Shown here: one piece after another, positions 1 through 9,236 of the stretch
Numbering within the stretch: the stretch's first letter is position 1
Layout of the letters: each line of letters opens with the position of its first letter
From: Roseiarcus sp963836695
Lineage (GTDB): Bacteria > Pseudomonadota > Alphaproteobacteria > Rhizobiales > Beijerinckiaceae
Direction: 5' to 3'
Length of the DNA stretch: 64,000 nt
Assembly (NCBI GenBank): GCA_963836695.1
Contig: CAWIKX010000040.1
Coordinates: 440,911 to 504,910 of the forward strand
Notes under the pieces: model-generated
What the model saw: only the letters and a program-made list of their open reading frames with translations
What the model was told of the DNA's origin: nothing
The model's database searches: none
Made by a program: the position numbers and the translations under genes

Positions 1-1132
1 CGTCAGCGAGCACCGGATCCTGGCCTACGACCTTCAGGAAGCCACTTTCGGTGTTGAACCCGTCGGGCTCACGCGCCAGGATGGTCCCCAGGTCGAAACG
101 GAACCCATCGACGCGCGTTTCGGTCACCCAATAACGCAAACTGTCCGCAACCATCTGGATGACGCGCGGGTGGCTGAGGTTGAGCGTATTGCCGGTGCCG
201 GTATCGTTAATGTAAAATCGCGGCTCATCCGGCCTCAACCGATAATAAGACTTATTGTCGATCCCCTTGAACGACAGAGTGGCGCCGCGCTCGTTGCCCT
301 CCGCGGTGTGATTGTAGACGACGTCAAGGATTACCTCGAGCCCGCCATCGTGAAGCCGCGCGATCATCTCCTTGAACTCGCGGAGCGAGTTCGGCACGTC
401 CGAAGCGTAGCGAGGATCGGGCGCAAAAAAACCGATCGAGTTATAGCCCCAGTAGTTTCTCAAGCCTTTCTCGAGCAGGTAGTCATCGTCGATGAACGTG
501 TGAATGGGTAGGAGTTCGACGGACGTGACGCCAAGCGACTTGATGTAGTCGACCACGGGCTTGGACCCTAGCCCCGCGTAGAAGCCTCTAAGCTTCTCGT
601 CGACCTCCGGGTGCAGCTTTGTGAAGCCTTTGACATGCGTCTCGTAGACGATCGTGCCTTCCCAAGGGACGGCTCGCCTTCGATATTCGCCGTGCCAATC
701 GAAGTTCGGATCGACGATGACGGATTTGGGGACGAACGGCGCACTGTCGCGCTTGTCAAAGGTAAGATCGTCCCCTTCCGCTCCGATCGTGTATCCAAAC
801 ACGGCCGGATCCCACGTCAATTTTCCCGAGTGTGCGCGCGCGTAAGGGTCGAGCAGCAGCTTGTTGGGATTGAAGCGGTGGCCCGCTTCCGGCTCATAAG
901 GGCCATACACGCGAAAACCATAAAGTGTTGCTGGCCCCACCTCCGTCACGTGACCGTGGAACACCTCATCGGTTCGCTCGGGAAGCTCAAAGCGGCCGGT
1001 CTCGCGCGCACCGTCAGTGTCGAAGAAACAAACCTCCACCCGTGTCGCATTAGCCGAGAAGATAGCGAAATTCGCGCCCTTCTCGTCCGCCGTGGCGCCA
1101 AGCGGGTACGGCTTGCCTTCGGTTATCTCCAT
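1..1132 (-). CDS. glgX: Glycogen debranching enzyme GlgX, C-terminus cut by window edge
   Basis: Reading the complement gives a protein starting MEITEGKPYPLGATADEKGANF and running through an N-terminal CBM48-like domain (motif NFAIFSANATRVEVCFFD) into a GH13 barrel with LEVILDVVYNHTAEG and, near the edge, DGFRFDLGTIL, which carries the nucleophile Asp region. These are the standard signatures of GlgX/isoamylase, the cytoplasmic alpha-1,6 debranching enzyme of glycogen breakdown. About 377 residues are present, a little over half the usual length; the rest lies left of position 1. The ATG at 1132 is preceded by a GAGGGGG ribosome-binding site five bases upstream. Family assignment is secure. 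Confidence 0.95.
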   Translation of the reverse strand, partial: MEITEGKPYPLGATADEKGANFAIFSANATRVEVCFFDTDGARETGRFELPERTDEVFHGHVTEVGPATLYGFRVYGPYEPEAGHRFNPNKLLLDPYARAHSGKLTWDPAVFGYTIGAEGDDLTFDKRDSAPFVPKSVIVDPNFDWHGEYRRRAVPWEGTIVYETHVKGFTKLHPEVDEKLRGFYAGLGSKPVVDYIKSLGVTSVELLPIHTFIDDDYLLEKGLRNYWGYNSIGFFAPDPRYASDVPNSLREFKEMIARLHDGGLEVILDVVYNHTAEGNERGATLSFKGIDNKSYYRLRPDEPRFYINDTGTGNTLNLSHPRVIQMVADSLRYWVTETRVDGFRFDLGTILAREPDGFNTESGFLKVVGQDPVLAD

Positions 1133-1321
1133 CAGTCCCCCTCGACGCCCTCGGCCGCTTGTCCCGTACGCTATTAACTCCCCGGGAGGACATCCGGTTC
1201 CTGTTTCTTCATCCTAACCGCATTCCCTCGACCTCCGAAACCGCATGTCCCGGAACCAAACGCTCGCTTGTGCGTTTTGCTGCTCGGTTATGCGTCCACG
1301 GGCGCGACAAAGGAGGCCTAA

Positions 1322-1666
1322 TTGGAACGGATGATTGGGGAGGAGTCTTACGACCGCATAAGCGAGAGCCATCTTCCTATTGGTGGTCCAGTACCCCTTC
1401 CTTCGCAATTCCAGTTCGGAACGGACGATAAGCACAACTGGCAAGGGCGGAATGACGAGCGGATCAAGCTCGCGGTGATGACCGCGCTCCACTGGGATCT
1501 CGCCGTTCCACGCGACCGAGTGCAAGTCAGCGTCAAGCGCGGATGGGTGACGCTTACCGGACGCGTCCTGCGCGCCTATGAAAAATCGCGCGCCGAAGCC
1601 GACGCGCGGATGGTGCCTGGGGTGGCCGGGGTGACGAACGTGCTCCTGTGCGAGGCTGAAGCTTAG
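1322..1666 (+). CDS. BON domain protein
   Basis: A 114-residue protein with a single BON domain at about residues 45-110: RIKLAVMTALHWDLAVP, then VQVSVKRGWVTLTGRV and the closing VPGVAGVTNVL. BON domains occur in OsmY-type periplasmic or envelope stress proteins and are thought to bind membranes. No signal peptide is visible, so location is uncertain. The start is read as TTG at 1322 because AAAGGAGG lies at 1309-1316; an ATG at 1331 is the alternative. It stands alone between divergent glgX and the outer-membrane protein gene. Confidence 0.8.
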   Translation: MERMIGEESYDRISESHLPIGGPVPLPSQFQFGTDDKHNWQGRNDERIKLAVMTALHWDLAVPRDRVQVSVKRGWVTLTGRVLRAYEKSRAEADARMVPGVAGVTNVLLCEAEA

Positions 1667-1924
1667 CTCTCCTACATTTGGGGCTTCGGCGTTCCAATTT
1701 CACCGGAGCTCGCGCTTTAGTCGCTGCATCGCAATCCGATCCAGGGGACACCCAGGTCGGCGCATACCCGGCCACCCCGAAGGTCGGACCTGCGCCGCGT
1801 CATCTCGTTCCAAGAATTGGAGGTTAATCGGCGGCTATCGCCCCGCCAAGCGGCGGCAGCGGCATAGATTTGTCTGACCCTTGCGTCCAGCCCGACGCCA
1901 GACTGGCGAGCGAAGGATCGGCGG

Positions 1925-2839
1925 ATGAAAAACCAATTCCTTGCGCTCACCGCAATCTTCGTGCTCGAGGGCGCCTTCGCCGATGCAGCGGACCTGTCAC
2001 AGCTCCCCGCACCCGCGCCGCTGCCGAGTCCCGTGATGCCAACCGGGTCGAGTGTGCCAAATGGGGCATTCTTTCTTGGCCTCGGCGGGAGCGCCAATTG
2101 GATGAATTTCGGTCATCAGCACGTTTATGCAATCGGGACCTCGGACACCTACATGGACGGCGTGCTGTCAGCGTCCGGAAGCGCCCAGGGGCCGACCAAT
2201 ATTCACATGGAAGACAGATTCGCGTTCGCGCCGTCGTTCCAGGGCGGCTACTTCCAACGTCTCGGCGTGAGCGACTGGCTATGGGGAGCGAAGCTATCTT
2301 ACAATTATCTCGGAGCGACTTCGACCAACACTAACTCGATTATCCCGCAATTCGGGACCTACACCACGATCGTGAACCCCACACCCGTTCCGTTTAGTGG
2401 CCCGGCTTATGTGCGCAGCGCGCAGACGAGTCTTCTGCAAGAAATCGACCTGACCCCATTCCTTGGTCACGTTTTCGGTCAAAGCTATGTCTACGCGGGA
2501 GGCGGTCCGACCCTCTCGCAAACTCGGACCCGATTGAATGGCTTGGTCGGCTTTGCGCTTGTCGATGGCGGCATTGTGGATCAGTCTGGCGCTCCCCAGG
2601 ACTTTTCGAGTTCGAGTTGGCTGTTTGGCGGCGCGGCGACGATTGGCGTAACCTATTTCCTGGCCCCGACCTGGTTTCTCGATTTGAATTACACCTATGC
2701 GATGACGCAAGGCCACACCGCGACCATTGCCAGCCCGTTCATCGACTTTAGCTCGACCAGCGCGGGAACACTGGTCGGCAACTCAGCTTGGAGGGCGGAG
2801 ACACAACGTGTGGGCCTCACCATCAACAAGGCGTTTTGA
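1925..2839 (+). CDS. Outer-membrane beta-barrel protein
   Basis: A 304-residue protein with an N-terminal signal peptide (about residues 1-21, cleavage likely after FADA), a Pro-rich linker, then alternating hydrophobic/polar strands with many Gly and aromatic residues (FFLGLGGSANWMNF, SYVYAGGGPTLS, FLDLNYTYAM). The last residue is Phe, the usual C-terminal signature for insertion into the outer membrane by the Bam machinery. The order and length resemble alphaproteobacterial Omp25/outer-membrane beta-barrel proteins, but no specific transport role can be read. AAGGA precedes the ATG by about seven bases. No partner genes adjoin it. Confidence 0.8.
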   Translation: MKNQFLALTAIFVLEGAFADAADLSQLPAPAPLPSPVMPTGSSVPNGAFFLGLGGSANWMNFGHQHVYAIGTSDTYMDGVLSASGSAQGPTNIHMEDRFAFAPSFQGGYFQRLGVSDWLWGAKLSYNYLGATSTNTNSIIPQFGTYTTIVNPTPVPFSGPAYVRSAQTSLLQEIDLTPFLGHVFGQSYVYAGGGPTLSQTRTRLNGLVGFALVDGGIVDQSGAPQDFSSSSWLFGGAATIGVTYFLAPTWFLDLNYTYAMTQGHTATIASPFIDFSSTSAGTLVGNSAWRAETQRVGLTINKAF

Positions 2840-3104
2840 GAGGCCAGCCTGTGAGTGTCCTCGATCGAAGCGAAGTCAATGATGCGCGTTTGATCGACGG
2901 CCATCAACGATTGGGCGCTTCCTCCCGCCCCTCCACAGCCCGAAGCACGGACGCTGCGATCCACAGTCCTTAAGCGCGTTGCCTTTTCCCGATTGCGTCG
3001 GGGCACCGGCCGCGCGCCATTACAGCGCAAACGTTCGAAAAAAGTAGCGCTAGAAACACCTAAGCCATTGAAATTGTGGATAGCGTAAAATTTGTGCGGA
3101 CCTG

Positions 3105-3560
3105 TTATCGCCCCGATCTGGTTGGCCAGTGCTCTCGCAGCACGGCGAATAAGAACGCGGTCGAAAGGCCGAACAATAGCATGCCGTTCAGCGCCTCGAT
3201 CGCTCCCATCAACTCCCACTCCTTCGCTAGGAATATATTGGCGTGACCGTAGCTGGTCATTGCGTTGAGGGAATAGAGCATGGCCGAAGCGAAATCGGCC
3301 CGCGCGCCAAGGATGACGTAGGCGCCGGCCCATGCGCCTGCTTCCAACGCATGCAAGACCGTCAGCAAAAGCACCGTGACAATCATGAGGACGGCGAGCA
3401 CGAACTCCGACCGGCGGGCGCGCAAGAGCAACGGCAGCTCAAGCATGACCCGATCGCGGATCACAACCAGGCCAAAGGCGTGGACCAGCACCGTGAGCAC
3501 AATGAGCGGGAGACCCCAGGCCCAGTTGTTCGACCAGGCTTCCTCCGCGAAATCAAACAC
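3105..3560 (-). CDS. Small two- to four-TM membrane protein resembling an ion channel (Ion_trans_2-like)
   Basis: A 151-residue integral membrane protein. Hydrophobic segments lie near residues 16-36 (LPLIVLTVLVHAFGLVVI), 52-72 (EFVLAVLMIVTVLLLTVL), a third around 75-95, and 118-143 (LMGAIEALNGMLLFGLSTAFLFAVL). Between the last two is a short re-entrant-like stretch, ASAMLYSLNAMTSYGHANI, in the place where two-TM potassium channels carry the pore helix and TVGYG filter; here the filter reads TSYGH. Membership in the Ion_trans_2 superfamily is an inference from this layout. The start is GTG at 3560 with a weak ribosome-binding site, so the N-terminus is uncertain. Confidence 0.65.
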   Translation of the reverse strand: MFDFAEEAWSNNWAWGLPLIVLTVLVHAFGLVVIRDRVMLELPLLLRARRSEFVLAVLMIVTVLLLTVLHALEAGAWAGAYVILGARADFASAMLYSLNAMTSYGHANIFLAKEWELMGAIEALNGMLLFGLSTAFLFAVLREHWPTRSGR

Positions 3561-3650
3561 AGCGGCGCGACTTGGCGATTACGACGGGCGGGGAAACGGG
3601 CGAGAGCCCTCGCCCCAGATGGAAGCCGCGATCGGACGCGGCCGCCGACG

Positions 3651-4049
3651 TCAATACCAGCCGGGAGCGTAGGGACCCCAGACGCCGCCCCAATCCATCG
3701 CGGCTTCCTGGTTCAGCATCGCCGTCGTCTCTTGCATCTGCGCGATGTTATTAGCGGTGTGAATCTGCTGATACTGCTGGTAGGCGGCGGCGTTGCCGAT
3801 AAAGGCACAACCGCAGCCCGCTGCGTCCGCATAGATATAGACGGCGCCTTTCTTCCGCGGCGAAAAGACGATGGTGTTTTGCGGGAGAGCCTGAAGCTTC
3901 GCCATCTTCTGCGGCGTATCCGCCTGTTGCTGAACAAAGCCCGCCGCCGCCAGCTGCCCTTCCTTCTCCTGCGCGCCCATGGTCACGCAGCCAGCCAAAG
4001 CCGCCGAAGCCGCGAGAGTCGCCACGACATTCCGAACCGTTCTGCCCAC
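3651..4049 (-). CDS. Predicted lipoprotein of unknown function
   Basis: From the GTG at 4049 the protein begins VGRTVRNVVATLAASAALAGC, a lipoprotein signal peptide with lipobox LAGC, so the mature protein should be lipid-anchored. The remainder (about 110 residues) has an acidic-neutral Gln/Ala-rich region, a CGCAF motif that could bind metal or form a disulfide, and a Gly/Trp/Pro-rich tail (WGGVWGPYAPGWY). GTG is chosen because AAGGAG stands seven bases before it; the frame stays open 20 codons further upstream, but that extension would bury the signal peptide. I do not recognise the family. Confidence 0.7.
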   Translation of the reverse strand: MGRTVRNVVATLAASAALAGCVTMGAQEKEGQLAAAGFVQQQADTPQKMAKLQALPQNTIVFSPRKKGAVYIYADAAGCGCAFIGNAAAYQQYQQIHTANNIAQMQETTAMLNQEAAMDWGGVWGPYAPGWY

Positions 4050-4351
4050 CGTCAGCTCCTTCGATCGACGACCTATACAGGCGAGGACAAAGGTCTTGAC
4101 GATTCTCACGGCCCCCCCTCGAAGGGGACTTTCCGCTCTGCTCCTTCCACTGTCAATCGCGAGGCTACGGACTGAGAAGCCCCTCTCAGGCGAAAAGCCG
4201 AGGCTTGCCCTCCGGTTTAACTGACCGCATGAAAGAGACCGCCTCTTGTGGTATTTTAGGGATTGTCGCGCATGCGGAACCCGAAGCGCGCGAACGAGGA
4301 ACTAACCAGACGGATCGCCAAATTTCGCCGCGGCGAGCATCGGAGCGACCC
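4050..4351. other. Intergenic region, nothing recognised
   Basis: About 300 bases between the divergent lipoprotein and HD-domain genes. It presumably holds both promoters. The reading frame of the HD gene is open back to 4205 but has no good ribosome-binding site there. No repeat, hairpin or RNA gene was seen. Confidence 0.4.
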
Positions 4352-5203
4352 ATGATGATTACGTTGCCCGGCCTGGCGGCGGACGCTCTAGGCTCGTATC
4401 TGGCGAACGATATCCGAGACCGGTTCGGCGTGTCGCACGCACGCCTCGCCGAGATTATTCCGTTCGCGGCGCGGCTCGCGCTGGAATGCATCGGCAACAG
4501 CGACGCCCTCTATCACAACGTCGAGCACACCTTGCTTGTCACCCTGGCGGGCCACGACATCTTCAAGGGCCGCGCGCTTCTGACGGACTCCACCCCAGAC
4601 GACTACTCGCATTTCATCGTCGCCTGTCTCACCCATGACATCGGCTACGTGCGCGGCATCCTCAAAGGAGACGGGCCCGAGGGCTACGTCATCGACGCTG
4701 CGGGCAGGAAGGTTGCCTTGCCTCGCGGCTGCTCCGACGCTGCGCTCGCGCCCTATCACGTCGAGCGGTCAAAGCTGTTCGTGCTCGACCGTCTGTCCTC
4801 GATCGATGAGCTTGACGGTTCTCGGGTTGCGAACGCCATCCAGCATACGCGCTTTCCGTATTCCTCTTCGCCCGACGATCACCAGGTTCACGAGGACGCG
4901 GCGCTTTTGCGCGCCGCTGATCTGATCGGTCAGCTCGGCGATCCGCATTATCTGCGGAAGGCCAACGCCCTCTACCATGAATTTGAGGAGGTCGGCTTGA
5001 ATGGGCAGCTTGGCTACGGATCTCCTACGGACCTCGTCGACAAATATCCGCAATTCTACTGGAAGAAGGTTTCTCCTTACATCCAAGACGCGATCCGTTA
5101 CCTCAACGTGACCGCTAGCGGGCGCCAATGGATCAACGGCCTCTACAGTAATGTCTTTCGCGCCGAACACGAGCAGCTCCGTCTGTCCGGACCGCAACCG
5201 TAA
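4352..5203 (+). CDS. HD-domain metal-dependent phosphohydrolase
   Basis: A 283-residue protein with HD-superfamily metal-binding motifs: YHNVEHT near residue 55, the paired CLTHDIGYVRG (His-Asp) near residue 95, and a later IQHTRFPYS. HD proteins are cytoplasmic hydrolases acting on phosphoesters or nucleotides; the substrate cannot be told here. The start is the ATG of MMITLPGLA because GGAG lies seven bases upstream; the open frame extends 49 codons further but is poorly supported. It lies 45 bases upstream of hemB on the same strand and may be co-transcribed with it. Confidence 0.85.
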   Translation: MMITLPGLAADALGSYLANDIRDRFGVSHARLAEIIPFAARLALECIGNSDALYHNVEHTLLVTLAGHDIFKGRALLTDSTPDDYSHFIVACLTHDIGYVRGILKGDGPEGYVIDAAGRKVALPRGCSDAALAPYHVERSKLFVLDRLSSIDELDGSRVANAIQHTRFPYSSSPDDHQVHEDAALLRAADLIGQLGDPHYLRKANALYHEFEEVGLNGQLGYGSPTDLVDKYPQFYWKKVSPYIQDAIRYLNVTASGRQWINGLYSNVFRAEHEQLRLSGPQP

Positions 5204-5248
5204 TGAAGGTCGCCGCCGCGGGGCGGGCGGCCGACGAAAGAGGAGCTT

Positions 5249-6283
5249 ATGAACAAGCCGTCACGCATTGCCGAGACCCATCGGCTTGATCTCGTCCACC
5301 GCCCGCGCCGCAACCGTAAGGCGGAATGGGCGCGACGGCTCGTGGCGGAGCATGTGCTGACCGCGAGCGACCTCATTTGGCCGCTCTTTCTAATCGACGG
5401 AGGCAAACACCGCGTACCCGTCGCCGCAATGCCAGGTGTCGATCGGTTGAGCATCGACGAGGCCGTGCGCGAGGCCGAGCGAGCAGTCAAGCTCAATATC
5501 CCCGCGATCGCGTTCTTCCCTTACACCGAAGCGGCGCTCAAGGACGCCGAGGGAAGCGAAGCTTTCAACGAGGGCAATCTCGTCTGCCGCGCCTGTCGCG
5601 CGATCAAGCGCGAATTTCCAGAGCTTGGCCTTTTCACGGACGTAGCCCTCGATCCTTACACCAGCCACGGCCACGACGGCCTCGTGCGTGAGAACGCGTC
5701 AGGCCGGCTTACCATCCTCAACGACGAGACGGTCCGAGTTCTCGTTCGCCAAGCACTCAACCAGGCGCGAGCGGGCGCCGACGTCATCGCGCCCTCGGAC
5801 ATGATGGATGGTCGGGTCGGCGCGATCCGCGAGGCGCTCGACGCAGAGGGTTTCCTCGACGTCCAGATCATGGCCTATGCGGCGAAATACGCCTCCGCCT
5901 TTTACGGTCCGTTCCGCGACGCGCTTGGCTCATCCGGCGCGCTTAAGGGCGACAAACGCACCTATCAGATGGATCCGGCTAACAGTAATGAGGCGTTGCG
6001 CGAGGTCGAACTCGACCTCGACGAAGGCGCCGACATGGTGATGGTGAAGCCCGGCATGCCCTATCTCGACATCATCCGCCGGGTAAAGGACGAATTCGGG
6101 TTCCCGACCTTCGCCTATCAGGTGAGCGGCGAATATTCGATGATCATGGCGGCTGCGAACAATGGCTGGATCGACGGCGACAAGGCGATGATGGAGAGCC
6201 TCGTTGCGTTCAAGCGCGCCGGCGCGGATGGGGTGCTTAGCTACTTCGCGCCGAGAGCCGCGGAACAGCTGAAGACGCGATGA
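5249..6283 (+). CDS. hemB: Delta-aminolevulinic acid dehydratase (porphobilinogen synthase)
   Basis: A 344-residue, full-length HemB. It condenses two 5-aminolevulinate molecules to porphobilinogen in the cytoplasm, the first common step of tetrapyrrole synthesis. The two active-site lysines are Lys213 (AYAAKYASAFYGPFRDA) and the Schiff-base Lys267 (MVMVKPGMPYLDII). The metal loop at about 131-144 reads DVALDPYTSHGHDG; the three cysteines of zinc-type HemB are absent, which marks the magnesium-dependent form known from alphaproteobacteria such as Bradyrhizobium. AGGAG precedes the ATG. The call is secure. Confidence 0.97.
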   Translation: MNKPSRIAETHRLDLVHRPRRNRKAEWARRLVAEHVLTASDLIWPLFLIDGGKHRVPVAAMPGVDRLSIDEAVREAERAVKLNIPAIAFFPYTEAALKDAEGSEAFNEGNLVCRACRAIKREFPELGLFTDVALDPYTSHGHDGLVRENASGRLTILNDETVRVLVRQALNQARAGADVIAPSDMMDGRVGAIREALDAEGFLDVQIMAYAAKYASAFYGPFRDALGSSGALKGDKRTYQMDPANSNEALREVELDLDEGADMVMVKPGMPYLDIIRRVKDEFGFPTFAYQVSGEYSMIMAAANNGWIDGDKAMMESLVAFKRAGADGVLSYFAPRAAEQLKTR

Positions 6284-6389
6284 GGCGCGTGTGGGTCGTC
6301 CAATGAGTCAAGTTGCTGAGATGTCACGGTTGGAACTACCATCTCGAACTTGGGAGGCGGGAGAACGCCAAGCGGGATTGGAGGTCGCC

Positions 6390-7215
6390 ATGCCGACGGT
6401 CGGAAATCGCCGCGGCGGATCGGCATTGCGCCGTGTAGCGTTGGGGCTACTGGCGCTGACCGCGTCAGGCGTTGGTCGGTCCCGTGCCGAGGATTGCAAA
6501 TATTTCAGTGCATTACCGGACGATTGCGCTCGCGCGGCGTTTCGGAAATTCGACGGCTTGCGTGACTATCGTCACGAGGAGATCGAACTCTTCGCCAAGG
6601 ATCCGCTGAAGAAAGTTCTCTACGTCAGCTTCTACGATACGACAGGCTTGAACGGCGGCGAGGATTCGCATGAACTCGGCCCCGGCGGAGCTGGCGAAGA
6701 GACTGGACCCCAAGAGGATCGCCAAGGAATATCAAGCTCTCTCAGCTCGGGTTAATCCGCCCTATTACTGGACTATCGACTGGCTTGCCGATCGCGTTGG
6801 CACAATCAGGAGTTTCGACGGCCTCAATGCGGCGTGGATGGGAAACAGTCTCGCGCCTAACGCCGCGATCTCACCCAAGGCGACGCCTCCCATAGCGTAT
6901 CATCCAAGTCTCTCAGCACGAACAGCCGTCCAAGGGTTCAAGAAGGGATCTGAGATCTATCTGCTTGACGACCCCAAGGGCAGGACTTGGGTAATGGTCT
7001 CCTACACGAATAAGGATATGCCGGACCTCACGATCGACAAGATCAGTTCCTTGGGCGACCTCCTAAAGCCGCCACAAGGTTGGAAATTCCGAACCGCGAC
7101 ACTGCCCAAGGAACTGGTCCTCGAGCCGAAGGCCGGGCTTGCCGGCGTGATCCGCGACGACAAGGGAAACCTGTACCATTTGACTGGACCCCGGCAGAGC
7201 AATTTTGTCCCCTAG
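6390..7215 (+). pseudogene. Secreted protein of unknown function, frameshifted
   Basis: The 5' half encodes a signal peptide (MPTVGNRRGGSALRRVALGL through GRSRAEDCKYF) and continues to about VLYVSFYDTTGLNGGED. From about 6670 the reading continues in another frame as CPAELAKRLDPKRIAKEYQA-like sequence and then VNPPYYWTIDWLADRVG, PKGRTWVMVSYTNKD, GWKFRTATLPKELVLEP to the stop at 7215. The two halves read as one secreted protein of about 275 residues broken by a single indel between 6645 and 6690. A GGAGG site precedes the ATG at 6390. I do not recognise a characterised family. Whether the indel is natural or a sequencing error is open. Confidence 0.65.
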
Positions 7216-7322
7216 CTGACGCTTTGTAAGAAGCTGTCGACGTCGGGAAGCTTCGCCCGCAAATCGGCCCGAACCCGAAGGCGCCGTCAACTGCACTCAT
7301 TTCAATCGAAGAGGACCCTACA

Positions 7323-8173
7323 ATGGCGAAGATGCGCGCAATGGTCGTTTGGGCGTCGTCGACGCAGTCGGGGAGAGCGTGCACGGCTGGACCGTAGGCG
7401 CGCGAGCAGGCGTCGGTTGGTTTGGCGGTTCGTGCGGCTATTGCAATCGCTGCCGGCGCGACAATGCTTTCGCCTGCGAGAATGTGCACGAGATCAGCGG
7501 CGTGACCCGTGACGGCGGCTACGCCACTCACATGATCGCGCATGTCTCGGCGGTCGCGCATGTGCCGGACGACCTGGATGCGGTCGAATCCGCCCCGCTG
7601 CTCTGCGCCGGCGTCACCACCTTCAATGCGCTTCGTCATACTGGCGCGGGGCCTGGCGACATTGTCGCCGTTCACGGCGTCGGCGGTCTCGGGCATCTCG
7701 GTATCCAGTTCGCCGCCCGGCAAGGCTTTCGCACCGTCGCCGTCAACCGCGGTCGCGACAAGGAGGAACTGGCGAAGAAGCTCGGCGCCAGCGATTACAT
7801 CGACAGTGGCGCCCAGGACCCCGGCAAGGCGCTCCAGGCAATGGGCGGCGCCAAGGCGATCCTCGCCACCGTCACCGACGGCAAGGCGATGGAGTCGATC
7901 GCCGGCGGTCTTGGCCCAAACGGCGTGATGATAGTCATCGGCGCGGTTGGTCCGCTTACCGTAGACTCGATGGATTTGCTCGGTAAGCGCGCTTCGGTCA
8001 AAGGCTGGTATTCGGGGATCGCGCGAGATTCGGAGGACACGCTGGCCTTCAGCCAACGCAACAACGTCGCCTCGATGAACGAAATCTACCCATTGGAAAA
8101 AGCGCAGGAAGCTTACGACCGAATGCTGAGCGGCAAGGCGCGCTTCCGTGTTGTGCTCAAGATGGACGGGTGA
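7323..8173 (+). pseudogene. Zinc-dependent alcohol dehydrogenase with N-terminal deletion
   Basis: The ATG at 7323 starts MAKMRAMVV, the usual first residues of a zinc alcohol dehydrogenase, but after about nine codons the frame jumps to GVVDAVGESVHGW, which normally lies some 60-70 residues later. The missing part carries the catalytic-zinc Cys and His-Glu ligands. What remains is intact: the structural-zinc cluster (GSCGYCNRCRRDNAFAC), the Rossmann motif GVGGLGHLGIQFA and the C-terminus. The deletion also shifts frame, so only an internal TTG at 7349 could start the remainder, and the product could not be a normal dehydrogenase. Confidence 0.85.
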
Positions 8174-8314
8174 TCTCTCCTTGTGCCGCGGGCCGCTCTT
8201 TGATCGGCCAGTGCTCCGCCTCGCGGTTTGTTGAAGCCCGTCGAAGAAGGCCGCGGTGTAGGAAAGACGCGATGCGCTGTCGCGCGGAGCGACAATCAAG
8301 CCGAGGAGACTGCA

Positions 8315-9205
8315 ATGGAGCGCAAGAAGGCATCAGACTTCCCGCAGGAGTTGCTCAATCTGTTCGACGTCTATGTGCATGGCGGCATGAGCCGACGCGC
8401 CTTCCTCGACGGCGCGCAGAAGTTCGCGGTCGGCGGCGTAGGCGCGGGCGCGCTACTGGAAATGCTCAAGCCCAATTACGCCTGGGCAATTCAAGTGCCT
8501 CGCGACGACGCCCGCATCGTGGCGAAAACGGTCGATGTGCCCTCGCCGCAAGGTAATGGCAGCATCAAGGGCTATCTCGTCCGCCCCTCAGGCACGGAGA
8601 AACTGCCTGCCGTCCTGGTCGTGCACGAAAACCGCGGCTTGAACCCTTATATCGAGGATGTGGCGCGCCGCCTGGCGATCGCCAATTTCATCGCCTTCGC
8701 ACCCGATGGCCTCACCTCGGTCGGCGGCTATCCGGGCGACGACGAGAAGGGGGCGGCCCTGTTCAGAGAGGTCGATCCGGGCAAGATGCAGGCGGACTTC
8801 GCCGCCGCGGCGGAATGGCTCAAGGCGCTCCCCAATTCGACCGGCAAGATCGGCGCGATCGGCTTTTGCTTCGGCGGCGGCGTCGTAAACAAGCTCGCCG
8901 TGAGCATGGGCTCGGGCCTCGCCGCCGCGGTTCCTTTCTACGGCCTGCAGCCGAACGCCGCCGACGCAGCGAAAATCAAGGCGCCGATCAACGCTCAATA
9001 CGCCGAGTTCGACACGCGCATCACCAGCGGCTGGCCGGCCTTCGACGCAGCGCTCACCGAGGCCGGCGTTCCCCACGAAGGGCACATCTACAAGGGCGCT
9101 AATCACGGCTTCCATAACGACACAACGCCCCGCTACGACGAGGCGGCGGCGAAAGAGGCGTGGCAGAGGACGCTCGATTGGCTCAACAAATACTTGCGGA
9201 CCTAA
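8315..9205 (+). CDS. Dienelactone hydrolase family protein with Tat-like signal
   Basis: A 296-residue alpha/beta hydrolase. The N-terminus contains SRRAFLDGAQKFAVGGVGAG, a twin-arginine-type signal, so export by Tat is likely. The catalytic Cys lies in IGFCFGGGV (G-x-C-x-G-G), the acid probably in the AEFDTRI stretch, and the His in GANHGFHND; VVHENRGLNPYIEDVARR is the usual oxyanion/Glu region. Family members open dienelactones or other small lactones and esters; the substrate here is unknown. ATG at 8315 follows GAGGAG. It lies between two broken genes but is itself whole. Confidence 0.88.
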   Translation: MERKKASDFPQELLNLFDVYVHGGMSRRAFLDGAQKFAVGGVGAGALLEMLKPNYAWAIQVPRDDARIVAKTVDVPSPQGNGSIKGYLVRPSGTEKLPAVLVVHENRGLNPYIEDVARRLAIANFIAFAPDGLTSVGGYPGDDEKGAALFREVDPGKMQADFAAAAEWLKALPNSTGKIGAIGFCFGGGVVNKLAVSMGSGLAAAVPFYGLQPNAADAAKIKAPINAQYAEFDTRITSGWPAFDAALTEAGVPHEGHIYKGANHGFHNDTTPRYDEAAAKEAWQRTLDWLNKYLRT

Positions 9206-9236
9206 CGCGCAACTCGAATCACTGCTGGCGAAGATC

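Noticed and set aside
1870..2334. 154-codon plus-strand frame
   Set aside because: Overlaps the signal peptide and barrel of the outer-membrane protein in another frame and is Arg-rich.
7043..8299. 418-codon open frame on the minus strand
   Set aside because: Shadow of the alcohol dehydrogenase remnant; no recognisable domain and biased composition.
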